Counted from the first letter of the stretch, positions 34,801 through 43,668 are shown. The stretch is DNA of 64,000 nucleotides from JAODBQ01 sp047602055 (GCA_047602055.1 JASGIG010000001.1:930001-994000); one strand, 5' to 3'. The notes: generated by a model from the letters alone, not told the origin. Numbers and translations are program-made.

Positions 34801-35397
34801 GTGAGTGGGCTCGGATTTGACCGGGCGTTCGGCGCGGGCGCCACCCGGCTCGACCGGTTGCACGCCGAGCTTGCCGGCGCGGCGGCGCGCGGCGGGCTGC
34901 TCGACGTCGCCTACCGGACCGTCGACAGCCCGATCGGGACGCTGCTGATCGCGGCGACACCGGTCGGCCTTGTGCGCGTCGCCTTCGCAGTCGAAGGTCA
35001 CGACGCCGTCCTCGCCGGCCTCGCCGACGACGTCAGCCAGCGCATCCTGCGAGCACCCGCCCGCCTCGACGCCGTCGCCACCGAGATCGACGAGTACTTC
35101 GCCGGACGGCGCCACCGCTTCGACGTCCCCGTCGACCTGCGGCTGGCCCACGGCTTCCGCCGCGACGTGCTCGACCGCTTGCGCGAGATCCCCTACGGCG
35201 CGACGTCGAGCTATGCCGACGTCGCCCGTGCCGCCGGCTCACCACGCGTGGTCCGTGCCGTCGGCACGGCCTGCGCCACGAACCCCGTTCCGCTCGTCGT
35301 CCCGTGCCACCGCGTCGTGCGCAGCGACGGGTCGAGCGGCAACTACCGCGGCGGGCCCGCCGCCAAGCGGCTGCTGCTCGCGCTCGAAGCGGCGTGA
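34801..35397 (+). CDS. ogt: Methylated-DNA--protein-cysteine S-methyltransferase
   Basis: 198 aa suicide enzyme that takes the methyl group from O6-methylguanine. The acceptor Cys169 lies in VPLVVPCHRVVRSDG; upstream the conserved YGATSSYADVARAAG and RAVGTACATNP complete the active domain. The N-terminal domain is longer than in short MGMTs. The GTG at 34801 is chosen because it begins the coding-like stretch after the gap. Third member of the AlkB-sigma-Ogt cluster. Confidence 0.93.
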   Translation: MSGLGFDRAFGAGATRLDRLHAELAGAAARGGLLDVAYRTVDSPIGTLLIAATPVGLVRVAFAVEGHDAVLAGLADDVSQRILRAPARLDAVATEIDEYFAGRRHRFDVPVDLRLAHGFRRDVLDRLREIPYGATSSYADVARAAGSPRVVRAVGTACATNPVPLVVPCHRVVRSDGSSGNYRGGPAAKRLLLALEAA

Positions 35398-35437
35398 CTC
35401 ACGGGACCCGCGGACGCAGACGGCCGCAGGTCCGCAC

Positions 35438-35507
35438 GGCCGAGCAACCGTCAGGGAGCCGGACGTCGATGGGGCGCGAGCGCAGCGAGCGGGGGCGCAG
35501 CCCCCGG
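35438..35507. repeat. Dispersed repeat family B, copy 4
   Basis: Begins GGCCGAGCAACCGTCAGGGA, then GATGGGGCGCGAGCG and ends in the hairpin GGGGGCGCAGCCCCC. It lies between convergent genes (ogt and a metallopeptidase) and probably terminates both. Confidence 0.6.
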
Positions 35508-35511
35508 ACTC

Positions 35512-36558
35512 TCAAGCGTTTGCTGGCGCCTCGGTGATCACGCGGTGGACGAAGCCGAGCTTTCGCTTCACCGGGTCGACGAGCGTGAACGGGTAGAGGT
35601 CGTCCTTGCCCATCGCCCGGTTGACCCGGTTGAACAGCAGCGACAGCCACTGCCAGTCGGCGAGGATCTGCTCGATCGTCGCGTCGCCGTAGTCGACGCG
35701 CGGGACGACGTCCTCAGGCAGCAGCCCGTGGGCGCGGCTGGCCTCGAGGCGCAGCGCCCCCTTGCCGGCGCTCGTCAGCGTGCCCGTGATGTGCAGGTAG
35801 TGCGCCCACGTCTCGGCGAAGTCCTCCCAGGGGTGCATGGTCGCGTACGACGAGATGTACTCGGCCTGCCAGCCGTCGGGCGGGCCGAGGCGGTAGTGGC
35901 GGTCGATCGCATCCGAGTAGCTGGCCCGCTCGTCACCGAACAGCGCCCGGCACTCGGCCAGCAGCGGATCGTCGGCCACCAGGATCCACTGGTAGTAGTG
36001 GCCGACCTCGTGGCGGAAGTGGCCGAGCATCGTCCGGTACGGCTCGCCGAGCACGACGCGCAGGTGTTCGCGGTGGTCGGCGAGCGACTCGGCGAGGTCG
36101 ATGGTGATGACCCCGCTGGCATGGCCGATGGTCACGCGCTCGCCACTGAAGCTGGAGCGCATGTCGAAGCCGAGACCGATGTCCGACTCGTCCCACGGCA
36201 CCACCGGCAGGCCCAGCTCCATCAGCTGGACGAGCAGGCGGCGCTTGGCGACGTCGGTCGTGGCCAGCTTCTCCTGGGCGATCGTGTCGTCAGCCGCCGG
36301 CACGGTGCGGTTCAGCCGGCACGAGAAGCAGCGGGCCCGCTCGTCGTCCTCGGCGAGCAGCCAGTTGCACTGCCAGTCCCAGCGCGAGCACGGGATCCAG
36401 CGCCGCCCGTCGATCACTGCCACCCCGTCGACGACCTCGTGGAACGTCAACGACGGGTGGTGGAAGCCGAGGCGGACCCCGCAGCGCTCGCAGTGCTGGC
36501 CGTCGAGGAAGGCCACGAACCCGCAGTTCGGGCAGATGTTGGTCAAGAGCTGGCCCAC
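35512..36558 (-). CDS. Zinc-ribbon metallopeptidase-like protein
   Basis: 348 aa from a GTG at 36558. The N-terminus has paired zinc knuckles (CPNC at 9-12, CERC at 23-26, and a later CFSC at 77-80). A gluzincin-like active site HEVGH is at 183-187 in GHFRHEVGHYYQW, with a downstream acidic segment PWEDFAETWAHYLH. This matches a family of predicted zinc-dependent peptidases with an N-terminal ribbon whose substrates are unknown. A longer start would overlap the divergent LLM gene and is rejected. Confidence 0.82.
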   Translation of the reverse strand: MGQLLTNICPNCGFVAFLDGQHCERCGVRLGFHHPSLTFHEVVDGVAVIDGRRWIPCSRWDWQCNWLLAEDDERARCFSCRLNRTVPAADDTIAQEKLATTDVAKRRLLVQLMELGLPVVPWDESDIGLGFDMRSSFSGERVTIGHASGVITIDLAESLADHREHLRVVLGEPYRTMLGHFRHEVGHYYQWILVADDPLLAECRALFGDERASYSDAIDRHYRLGPPDGWQAEYISSYATMHPWEDFAETWAHYLHITGTLTSAGKGALRLEASRAHGLLPEDVVPRVDYGDATIEQILADWQWLSLLFNRVNRAMGKDDLYPFTLVDPVKRKLGFVHRVITEAPANA

Positions 36559-36634
36559 GGCTTCGCACCGTAACCGGGTGACTCCGATCCGAAGAGGACG
36601 CGCCGGTTTGGGCACAGTGGCGGAGATGAGTGCG

Positions 36635-37798
36635 ATGTCACGCCGGCGCTTGGACTTCGGGGTGTTCATCGCCCCGTATCACCCGGTGGGCGAGAGCCCG
36701 CTGATCACGTTCCGCCACGACCTGGAGCTGATCGAGTGGTGCGACCGGCTCGGCTTCGACGAGGCGTGGGTCGGTGAGCACCACTCGGCGGCGTGGGAGA
36801 ACATCGCCGACCCGGCCGTGTTCCTCGCCGCCGCCGGGCAGCGCACGCAACGGATCCGCCTCGGCTCGGGCGTGGTCAGCCTGCCGTACCACCACCCGAT
36901 GATGGTCGCCGACCGCTTCGTGCAGCTCGACTACCTGACCAACGGCCGGGCGATGCTCGGTGTCGGCCCGGGCGCGCTGGTGTCCGACGCGGTGATGATG
37001 GGCATCGAGCCGATCACCCAGCGGCCGCGGATGGACGAGGCGCTCGGCGTGATCGTTCGGCTGCTTGACGGCGAGGTCGTCACCCACCACGCGGACTGGT
37101 TCACGTTGCAGGAGGCACGGCTGCAGATGCTGCCGGTCAACGGGTCGCTGCCGATCGCCGTCGCGTCGACGACGTCGCCGGCCGGGATGGTCTGCGCCGG
37201 GCACCACGGCGCCGGCGTGCTGTCGCTCGGCGCCGGGCTGATCGGCGGCAAGAAGGATCTCGCCGCGCAGTGGGCGCTCGGCGAGAAGGCGGCTGCCTCG
37301 TCGGGTCGGTCGTTCGACCGCTCGGGCTGGCGGCTGGTGCTGCGGGCGCACCTCGCGGCGTCGCGTGAGCAGGCGATCGCCGAGGTGCGCGACGGGCGTG
37401 AGCGCGAGCGCGACCAGTACTACCGGCGTGTCGCCGGGATGAAGAACGACACGACGCTGGAGGAGGAGATCGAGCAGGACTCCTCGCTGATCGGGACGCC
37501 CGACGACATGGTGGCCGCGCTCGGCCGCCTGCAGGAGTCGACCGGTGGCTTCGGCGGGTTCATGGTGCTGGCCAACGACTGGGCGCCGCGGGAGGCGACG
37601 CTGCGCAGCTACGAGCTGATCGCCCGCCACGTGATGCCCGAGGTGCGCGGCCAGCTCGCCCCGCTGCGGGCGTCGTACGAGATGGTCGCGGCGAACAAGC
37701 GCTCGTACGGTGGCCCGGCCATGGCGGCCGTCGCCAAGGCCTACGCCGACGCCGGCGAAGCGATGCCCGACGGCATGGACTCCGCCAAGCTGCGCTGA
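36635..37798 (+). CDS. LLM-class flavin-dependent oxidoreductase
   Basis: 387 aa luciferase-like monooxygenase: RLDFGVFIAPYHPVGESP at the start, DEAWVGEHHSAAWENIADP, RLGSGVVSLPYHHPMMVAD and the glycine-rich AMLGVGPGAL. Closest in style to large LLM enzymes acting on alkanes or similar ketones with a reduced flavin. A GGAG site is 9 bp before the ATG at 36635; an ATG at 36626 is too close to it. Intact, unlike the LLM gene at 11699. Confidence 0.9.
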   Translation: MSRRRLDFGVFIAPYHPVGESPLITFRHDLELIEWCDRLGFDEAWVGEHHSAAWENIADPAVFLAAAGQRTQRIRLGSGVVSLPYHHPMMVADRFVQLDYLTNGRAMLGVGPGALVSDAVMMGIEPITQRPRMDEALGVIVRLLDGEVVTHHADWFTLQEARLQMLPVNGSLPIAVASTTSPAGMVCAGHHGAGVLSLGAGLIGGKKDLAAQWALGEKAAASSGRSFDRSGWRLVLRAHLAASREQAIAEVRDGRERERDQYYRRVAGMKNDTTLEEEIEQDSSLIGTPDDMVAALGRLQESTGGFGGFMVLANDWAPREATLRSYELIARHVMPEVRGQLAPLRASYEMVAANKRSYGGPAMAAVAKAYADAGEAMPDGMDSAKLR

Positions 37799-38107
37799 GG
37801 TCTCGACGCGCCCACCTGACACCGACGCCGGCCTCGATCGCAGCGGGCCGCCGCCGGACCGCCCGTACTCTCCACGCGCCGCATGTGCGCGCGTACATCG
37901 GTCATGGACGCCGGGGATGCCGGATGCTCTGCTGGCGGGCCTCCCGCTCCGCAGCGTTCCCAGCTCGCACCGTCGTCGAGCTCAGGGTCGAGAACCTCGG
38001 CGTGGTGCAGACGGCCATCGGCTGCTTCTCGAGACCCGGCCGCATGAGCGACCAGGCAGGGCGGTCCGCGAGCATCAGGCGCCCTTCCGGTACATGGTGA
38101 CCGCGGC
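37799..38107. other. About 300 bp without a recognisable gene
   Basis: No convincing reading frame on either strand and no repeat of families A or B. Codon-phase bias is weak. The right edge grades into the enoyl-CoA hydratase remnant, so part of it may be decayed 5 prime sequence of that gene. Confidence 0.5.
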
Positions 38108-38464
38108 GCCGAGCCTTTCCGGCACCCGTGGGAGGCCGGCACCCGTCGGACGAAGGAGATGCTGTTCATCTCCGATGGGCTCAGCGCCGAGGAGGCACGC
38201 CAGCTCGGCATGGTCAATCACGTCGTCGGTGGCGACGAGCTGACCGAGTTCACGATCACGCTGGCGGCGAAGATCGCCCAGAAACCGCTGTTCGCGTTGA
38301 AGCTGCCCAGAGAAGCGGTGAATGCCGCGCAGGATGCCCAGGGCCGCATCCAAGCGATGCAGACGTCGTTCGCCTTGCATCGGTTGTGCCACGGCCACAA
38401 TGTGCAGGTGCACGGGGTGCTGATCGACCGGTCATTCTCACTGCCGGGACGTTCGCCGCGCTGA
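38108..38464 (+). pseudogene. C-terminal remnant of an enoyl-CoA hydratase
   Basis: Homology begins in mid-protein: AEPFRHPWEAGTRRTKEMLF, then SAEEARQLGMVNHVVGGDEL, and AQKPLFALKLPREAVNAAQD. This is the last 110 or so residues of the crotonase family; the oxyanion-hole half (about 150 residues) is missing and no start lies in a sensible place. The first good ATG (38159) is inside the family domain. Probably a truncated, non-functional leftover, possibly from a deletion that joined it to unrelated DNA. Next to Lsr2. Confidence 0.75.
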
Positions 38465-38543
38465 TCAGGTACGTCCGAATTGCTCGTTCGTGATCTTCGG
38501 TGAGCGGTTGGACCTCCTCACCCTCAGGTAGACGCTGAGGGGT

Positions 38544-38873
38544 TCAGCGACCACCCGCTGCGCGATATTGCTCGACCACCGCGCCCGGAATGCGCCCACG
38601 CGACGGGACGGCGATGCCCTTCTTCGCTGCCCACTCGCGCAGGCTGGTGATGTCGTAGTCCCGATCGTTGCGCTTGGCAGCGCCACGGGTGGCCGAACCG
38701 CGTTCGCGTGAAGCCTTGTCGATGAACGGCGCCAACGCATCGCGCAGCTTCTTCTCGTTCTTCGGAGCGAGATCGATCGAATAGGCGACGCCATCCAGAC
38801 CGAACGTGATCGTGGAGGCATCGGCTGTCCCGTCGAGATCGTCGGTGATTGTCGTGATGATCTTCTTGGCCAT
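38544..38873 (-). CDS. lsr2: Nucleoid-associated protein Lsr2
   Basis: 109 aa, close to the 112 aa of mycobacterial Lsr2. The N-terminal dimerisation domain is MAKKIITTITDDLDG followed by TITFGLDGVAYSIDLAPKNE; the C-terminal DNA-binding domain has the AT-hook-like RGR in VPSRGRIPGAVVEQYRAAG. Lsr2 binds AT-rich DNA minor groove and silences acquired genes, the actinobacterial counterpart of H-NS. Diagnostic for the phylum. An inverted repeat lies about 16 bp upstream. Confidence 0.95.
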   Translation of the reverse strand: MAKKIITTITDDLDGTADASTITFGLDGVAYSIDLAPKNEKKLRDALAPFIDKASRERGSATRGAAKRNDRDYDITSLREWAAKKGIAVPSRGRIPGAVVEQYRAAGGR

Positions 38874-38888
38874 GGGCCGAGAGGTTAT

Positions 38889-38909
38889 CCGAATGTCGGT
38901 GTCATTCGG
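38889..38909. promoter_or_regulatory. Inverted repeat upstream of lsr2
   Basis: CCGAATG (38889-38895) and CATTCGG (38903-38909), perfect arms with 7 bp between, 16-36 bp before the lsr2 start codon on the minus strand. Position fits an operator in the lsr2 promoter; the binding factor is unknown. Confidence 0.4.
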
Positions 38910-38943
38910 CGAACCAGTCCTCGCCTGGCGGCACGAAATGTGT

Positions 38944-39549
38944 TCAGCGACGGGCAGAAATGTCACTCGGCGTGAACTGAACGTGCTGGATGCCGTCGTG
39001 GAACAATCGAGCGTTCGTTGCTTCGTCGTGCGGCGACATCCCGGAGATCTCCAGGGACACATAGCCGTGCACCGTGGCCCACATGTGGTGGGCGAGATCG
39101 TCGACGGACCCGGCAAGTCCTCGCTGACGATGTGTGGACTCGGCGGCGATCAGCAATTGGGCGAACGCCGACCACGCCACCTCTCGCGCCTCGTCGCTCG
39201 GCTCGAAATCGGGAACGGCGTTCTGGAACATCACCTGGTAATGCGTCGGGTTCGCCAGCGCCCAGGTGCGGTAGGCCTCGGCGAGCGCGGTGAGGTCCGG
39301 GCCGACGCTGTCGAGCACCTCCTGCTGCGCGGCGTGGAACCCGCGGAAGCCGTCGACGAAGATCGCCTCGACGAGACCGTGCTTGTTCCCGAACCACGTG
39401 TACACGCCGGTGGTCGAGCACCCCGCCGCGGTGGCCACGGAGCGGACCGTCAGCGCGCCGGCGCCGTGGCGGTGGAGGATGTCGATCGCTGCGTCCAGGA
39501 TCGCTCGACGGGTATCACCGCCGTTCACCCTTGACATCCGCGCCGCCAC
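38944..39549 (-). CDS. TetR-family transcriptional regulator
   Basis: 201 aa. HTH at residues about 12-58 (RRAILDAAIDILHRHGAGAL and AAGCSTTGVYTWFGNKHGLV), followed by a ligand-binding helical domain of the TetR_C_33-like sort (YRTWALANPTHYQVMFQNAV). Divergent from a carotenoid oxygenase, with two identical-arm operators in the 60-bp gap, so it most likely represses both itself and that gene. An internal ATG at 39537 is also possible. Ligand unknown, possibly an apocarotenoid or stilbene. Confidence 0.9.
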   Translation of the reverse strand: MAARMSRVNGGDTRRAILDAAIDILHRHGAGALTVRSVATAAGCSTTGVYTWFGNKHGLVEAIFVDGFRGFHAAQQEVLDSVGPDLTALAEAYRTWALANPTHYQVMFQNAVPDFEPSDEAREVAWSAFAQLLIAAESTHRQRGLAGSVDDLAHHMWATVHGYVSLEISGMSPHDEATNARLFHDGIQHVQFTPSDISARR

Positions 39550-39562
39550 GTAACAATGTTAC
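39550..39562. promoter_or_regulatory. TetR operator 1
   Basis: GTAACAATGTTAC, a perfect palindrome of the form GTAAC-N3-GTTAC, one base before the TetR start at 39549. Confidence 0.75.
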
Positions 39563-39574
39563 ACGCAGTGCCGT

Positions 39575-39587
39575 GTAACTTAGTTAC
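39575..39587. promoter_or_regulatory. TetR operator 2
   Basis: GTAACTTAGTTAC, the same GTAAC-N3-GTTAC pattern, centred 25 bp from operator 1 and 22 bp before the carotenoid oxygenase ATG. The repetition of an exact arm pair makes this a strong prediction. Confidence 0.75.
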
Positions 39588-39608
39588 GCCCGAGCGTCAG
39601 GGGATCGG

Positions 39609-40970
39609 ATGACGACCAACATGTACCTCGAAGGCAACTATGCGCCGGTGGCCGACGAGGTCACGGCGTTCGACCTCACCGTGATCGGCGAGCTGCCCGC
39701 CGAGCTGAACGGGCGCTACCTGCGCAACGGGCCGAACCCGCTGTCGGTCGACGACCCGGCCAAGCACCACTGGTTCGTCGGCGACGGGATGGTCCACGGC
39801 GTGCGGCTGCGCGAGGGACGGGCCGACTGGTACCGCAACCGCTACGTCGGCAGCACCCGCCTCAGCGAGGCCCGTGGCCTGCCCGACATCCCGGGGCCGA
39901 ACTGGAACGGCGGCACCGGCGGGCCGAACACCAACGTCGGCGGCTTCGCCGGCACCACGTGGGCGATGGTCGAAGCCGGTGGCTGCCCGGTGGAGCTGAC
40001 CTACGAGCTGGACACGATCGGCCGCAACGACTTCTTCGGCACGCTGCCCGGGGCCTTCACCGCCCACCCGAAGGTCGACCCCGCCACGGGGGAGCTGCAC
40101 GCGATGGTCTACGCGCTGCCGCAGTGGCTCGACCACGTGCAGTACGTGGTCGTCGCTCCCGACGGCAAGGTCCGCCGCACCGTCGACGTCCCGCTCGGGC
40201 AGACGACGATGCTCCACGACATGGCGCTCACCGAGCGCTACGCGGTGGTGTTCGACTTCCCGTGCCGCCTCGACATCGAGATGGCGATGAACGGCAGCAC
40301 GTTCCCGCTGCGCTGGCAGCCGGGCACCGGTTGCCGGGCCGGCCTGCTGCCCCGTGAGGGCGCGGCGGAGGACATCGTCTGGGTCGACCTGCCCGAGTGC
40401 TACTCGTTCCACCCGATGAACTCCTACGACGACGCGAACGGCAACGTGGTCGTCGACCTCGTCGTCTACGACCGGATGTTCGACCTGTTCCTCACCGGTC
40501 CGTTCGAGGACGACCTCGGTCGCCTGGAGCGGTGGACGATCAACCCGGGCACGCGCCACGCCAGCATCGACGTGATCGACACGACCCCGCAGGAGTTCCC
40601 CCGCCACCGTGGCTCGCTCACCGCCCGCCCGTACCGCTTCGGCTATGCGGCCGCCGTCGACCAGCACGGCGTGGAGTGGCCGACGTACAAGCACGACCTG
40701 CAAACCGGCGAGCGCTGGCAGTTCGACCACGGCCCCGGCCGCGGCGCCGGGGAGCCCGTGTTCGTCGGTCGCCAGGGCGCCACCGCCGAGGACGACGGCT
40801 GGCTGATCACGTTCGTCCACGACGTCCCCGAGGCCACCGCCGAACTGGTGGTGATGGACGCCCAGGACTTCGACCGCGGCTACGTCGCCCAGGTGCTCCT
40901 GCCCCAGCGTGTGCCCTACGGCTTCCACGGCAACTGGGTCAGCGACCGCTCAGTGCCGTCCGCGGACTGA
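39609..40970 (+). CDS. Carotenoid cleavage oxygenase family protein
   Basis: 453 aa, RPE65/CCO family, which uses four His to hold Fe(II) and cleaves C=C bonds of carotenoids or stilbenoids. Recognisable parts: GNYAPVADEVTAFDLTVIGE, LRNGPNPLSVDD, HHWFVGDGMVHGVRL, AHPKVDPATGELHAM, LHDMALTERYAVVFD and the C-terminal QRVPYGFHGNWV. The bacterial, lignostilbene-dioxygenase-like subgroup is likely. Controlled by the divergent TetR protein through GTAAC-N3-GTTAC sites. The substrate cannot be decided. Confidence 0.92.
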   Translation: MTTNMYLEGNYAPVADEVTAFDLTVIGELPAELNGRYLRNGPNPLSVDDPAKHHWFVGDGMVHGVRLREGRADWYRNRYVGSTRLSEARGLPDIPGPNWNGGTGGPNTNVGGFAGTTWAMVEAGGCPVELTYELDTIGRNDFFGTLPGAFTAHPKVDPATGELHAMVYALPQWLDHVQYVVVAPDGKVRRTVDVPLGQTTMLHDMALTERYAVVFDFPCRLDIEMAMNGSTFPLRWQPGTGCRAGLLPREGAAEDIVWVDLPECYSFHPMNSYDDANGNVVVDLVVYDRMFDLFLTGPFEDDLGRLERWTINPGTRHASIDVIDTTPQEFPRHRGSLTARPYRFGYAAAVDQHGVEWPTYKHDLQTGERWQFDHGPGRGAGEPVFVGRQGATAEDDGWLITFVHDVPEATAELVVMDAQDFDRGYVAQVLLPQRVPYGFHGNWVSDRSVPSAD

Positions 40971-41162
40971 GCTGCCGATCGGCCGCGGTGTCCAGGCCGT
41001 TCGGCGAGCCGAGAACGGCGCGCCGCGTGGCCCACTGCGCGTGGTCGGCGCCGGCGATCGCCACCCAGCGGCGCTGCCCCGCGTCCGGGTCGTCGTCGGC
41101 GTCGCCGCCGGCGCTGCTCGTCGTGTGCGCCCGGCTGTCGACGTGGGCTGCCCCTGCGTCGG

Positions 41163-42413
41163 TCAAGCGGGGTCGGGTGCCGGGGACTTGGGGAGTCCGA
41201 GGACCCGCTCGCCGAGCAGGTCGCGCTGCAGGCGGTCGACACCGCCGACCAGCGACACCGCCGGGGCGTTGAGGACGAGATCGGTGACCGCCTGCCCGTC
41301 GGCCGCCGACGGCCCGAGCGCGTCCGCCAGCGCGGCGCGCTGGCCCGAGCGATATCCGTGGAGCATCGCCGCCGGGCTGGTGGCCGTCATCGCCAGCTGT
41401 GCGGACCGGCGGGCGATCTCGCCGGCCCACAGCTTGGCGATGTTCGCCGCGCCCGGCAGCTCGCTGGTTGCGGCGCGCGCCGCGGTCCAGTGGGCGATCT
41501 CGTCGGCGGTGTGCAACCGCATCAGCTGTTGGCGAAGCACACGGTCGTCGGTCGGCGCCGTCACCCGCCGTGCCAGCCTCGCCGGCGGTTCGGCGGCCTC
41601 ACGACGGGCAGGGCTCCGGTCCGGCGCGACGAGGTCGCCGGCGCGCCGGTCGAGGTCGCCGGTCACCGAACCCGGCCGGGCCGAGGCGCCGTGGGCGCCG
41701 CCGACGCTGCGCCGCTCGGCGGTCACCGTCGTCTGGATGACGGTCCAGCCGCCGCCGACGTCGCCGAGCACGGCATCGGCGGGGAGCCGGGCACCGGCGA
41801 TGAACACGTCGTTGGACAGCGCCCGGCCGGTCATCTCCCGCATCGGGCGGATCTCGACACCGCCCTGGTGCAGGTCGAGCACGAGCGCCGTGAGACCACG
41901 GTGGCGAGTGGTGTCGGGATCGCTACGTGCCAGCAGCAGCGCACGGTCGGCCTGGTGCGCGCCGGTGGCCCAGGTCTTGCGGCCGTCGATCGCCCACTCG
42001 TCGCCGTCGAGCGTGGCGGACGTGGTCAGCGCGGCGAGGTCCGAGCCGGCGTTCGGCTCGCTGAGCAGCAGGCACCACGCCGCCCGCCCGCTGAGGATGT
42101 CCGGCACGAGCGCGGCGACCTGCGCCGACGTACCGTGCTCGAGGATCGTCGGCAGGACGATCGCCATGCCCGTCCCGCCCGGCGGCGGCAGGACGCTGCG
42201 CGCTGCGAGCCGCTCGCGGACCGCCCGGGACTGCTCGTCGTCGAGGCCGCGCCCGCCGGCGGCCGCCGGCAGCTGCGCGGCGGACCAGCGCCCCTCGGCG
42301 AGGCGTGTCCACCACTCGCCGACGGTGAGGCCGGGATCCCAGTGCTCGTCGAGCCAGGCGTCGAGCTCGTCGATCAGGGCGGCCACGCTGTCCAGCCAAC
42401 TCCCCGCCGCCAC
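41163..42413 (-). CDS. Acyl-CoA dehydrogenase-like protein
   Basis: 416 aa. Family landmarks: WSAAQLPAAAGGRGLDDEQ, CLLLSEPNAGSDLAALTT, DGRKTWATGAHQADRALLLA and C-terminal SLVGGVDRLQRDLLGERVLG. In the central part (ERRSVGGAHGASARPGSVTG) the usual helix-forming segment has Arg/Gly-rich replacements but the frame stays open. The N-terminus is shorter in strands than typical. Possibly a member of the FadE beta-type subunits. A start nearer 42386 cannot be excluded. Confidence 0.85.
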   Translation of the reverse strand: MAAGSWLDSVAALIDELDAWLDEHWDPGLTVGEWWTRLAEGRWSAAQLPAAAGGRGLDDEQSRAVRERLAARSVLPPPGGTGMAIVLPTILEHGTSAQVAALVPDILSGRAAWCLLLSEPNAGSDLAALTTSATLDGDEWAIDGRKTWATGAHQADRALLLARSDPDTTRHRGLTALVLDLHQGGVEIRPMREMTGRALSNDVFIAGARLPADAVLGDVGGGWTVIQTTVTAERRSVGGAHGASARPGSVTGDLDRRAGDLVAPDRSPARREAAEPPARLARRVTAPTDDRVLRQQLMRLHTADEIAHWTAARAATSELPGAANIAKLWAGEIARRSAQLAMTATSPAAMLHGYRSGQRAALADALGPSAADGQAVTDLVLNAPAVSLVGGVDRLQRDLLGERVLGLPKSPAPDPA

Positions 42414-42470
42414 CGCCCGGCAACTCGCGCGCCCATCGGGTGTTTGGTCGAGCGCACGTCCCGAACCCGA

Positions 42471-42525
42471 CGTTCGTGTCGCGCCGCTGACCGAGAGGTT
42501 CCCGGTGGGGGCCGTGACACGAACG
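42471..42525. repeat. Inverted repeat between NagA and the acyl-CoA dehydrogenase
   Basis: CGTTCGTGTC (42471-42480) and GACACGAACG (42516-42525) are perfectly complementary over 10 bp with 35 bp between. The left arm is also preceded by CACGTCCCGAAC, itself pairing with GACGTTCGTG. Same style as the elements at 23860, 54947 and 55953. Confidence 0.55.
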
Positions 42526-42555
42526 CAGGCGACGAGGCGGTCCGGCGGCGAGGGG

Positions 42556-43668
42556 TCAGCAGACGGAGCGGCCGGCGACGAGGACGTCGACGACCTGCAA
42601 GGCGTCGTCGAGCACGACGACGTCGGCGGGGGCGCCGGGCGCCAACCTGCCGAGATCGGCGGACCGCCCGAGGACCGCGGCCGGCGACGAGGTCATCGTC
42701 GCCACCGCGTCGACCAGAGGCACGCCGAGACCGACGAGGTTGCGCAGCGTCTCGTCCATCCGGCCCGAGCTGCCGGCGAGCGTGCCGTCGTCGAGCCGGA
42801 TCTGCGAGCCGGACTTGGTGACCCGCCGGCCGTACATGCGGTACTCGCCGTCGGGCATCCCGGCGAGCGACACGGCGTCGGTGACGGCCACGAACCGCCG
42901 GCGCGTGGCGGCATGCGTGAAGCGCACCGTGTCGGCGGCGACGTGGACGAGGTCGCAGATCACCCCGACGTGGACGTCGGGCCGGGCCATCGCCACACCG
43001 CCGACGGCGGGCTCGCGCGACGTCGGCTGGCGCTGCGCGTTCCACAGGTGGGTGACCATCGTCGCCCCGGCGTCGAAGCCGGCGTGGGCAGCGTCGGCCG
43101 TCGCATCGGTGTGCCCCAGCGAGACGACGGTGCCGCGCCGGCGCAACCCGGCGATCAGGTCCAGCGCGCCGGGCAGCTCGGGGGCGAGCGTCATGATCGC
43201 CACCGGTGCGGTGTCGAGCCACGAGTCGGCGAGAGCGGGGTCCGGCGCATGCAGCCACTCCTCCCGGTGGGCGCCGTGGCGCACCGGTGACAGGAACGGC
43301 CCCTCCAGGTGGACGCCGAGCATCCGTGCGCCGACCGGCCGGCGCGAGTGGACTGCCGCAGCCGTGGCCAGCGCATCGCGGTAGCGATCGGGTGGTGCCG
43401 TCGGCATCGTCGGCGCGGCTGCGGTGACGCCGCTGCGCGCCAGCGCGAGCAGCGCGTCCGCCCAGCCGTCCTCGCCGGCCGTCGTGAAGTCGACGCCGGC
43501 GAACCCGTTCACCTGCAGGTCGACGAACCCGGGGACGGCGATGCGCCCGGCCGGCCCGGCGGGCTGCACGCCGACCGCCGACACCACGTCCCCGTCCACC
43601 GCCACGTCGCCGGCGACGAGCGTCCCGCGGACGACGGCCGCCGCCGCCCCCAATCGCCGAATCGTCAC
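42556..43668 (-). CDS. nagA: N-acetylglucosamine-6-phosphate deacetylase
   Basis: 370 aa amidohydrolase that removes acetate from GlcNAc-6-phosphate during amino-sugar or cell-wall recycling. Key parts: PGFVDLQVNGFAGVDFTT, metal-binding LGVHLEGPFLSP, VSLGHTDATADAAHAGFDAG and THLWNAQRQP, and the catalytic Asp in FVAVTDAVSLAGMPDGEY. All expected regions are present at the normal length. No nagB or transporter lies beside it. Confidence 0.93.
   Translation of the reverse strand: MTIRRLGAAAAVVRGTLVAGDVAVDGDVVSAVGVQPAGPAGRIAVPGFVDLQVNGFAGVDFTTAGEDGWADALLALARSGVTAAAPTMPTAPPDRYRDALATAAAVHSRRPVGARMLGVHLEGPFLSPVRHGAHREEWLHAPDPALADSWLDTAPVAIMTLAPELPGALDLIAGLRRRGTVVSLGHTDATADAAHAGFDAGATMVTHLWNAQRQPTSREPAVGGVAMARPDVHVGVICDLVHVAADTVRFTHAATRRRFVAVTDAVSLAGMPDGEYRMYGRRVTKSGSQIRLDDGTLAGSSGRMDETLRNLVGLGVPLVDAVATMTSSPAAVLGRSADLGRLAPGAPADVVVLDDALQVVDVLVAGRSVC

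Noticed and set aside
40939..41168. Possible small minus-strand gene overlapping the acyl-CoA dehydrogenase stop (TTGA) in the gap before the carotenoid oxygenase
   Set aside because: TTG start, 32 bp overlap with the oxygenase end, no recognisable domain; more likely an open frame by composition.
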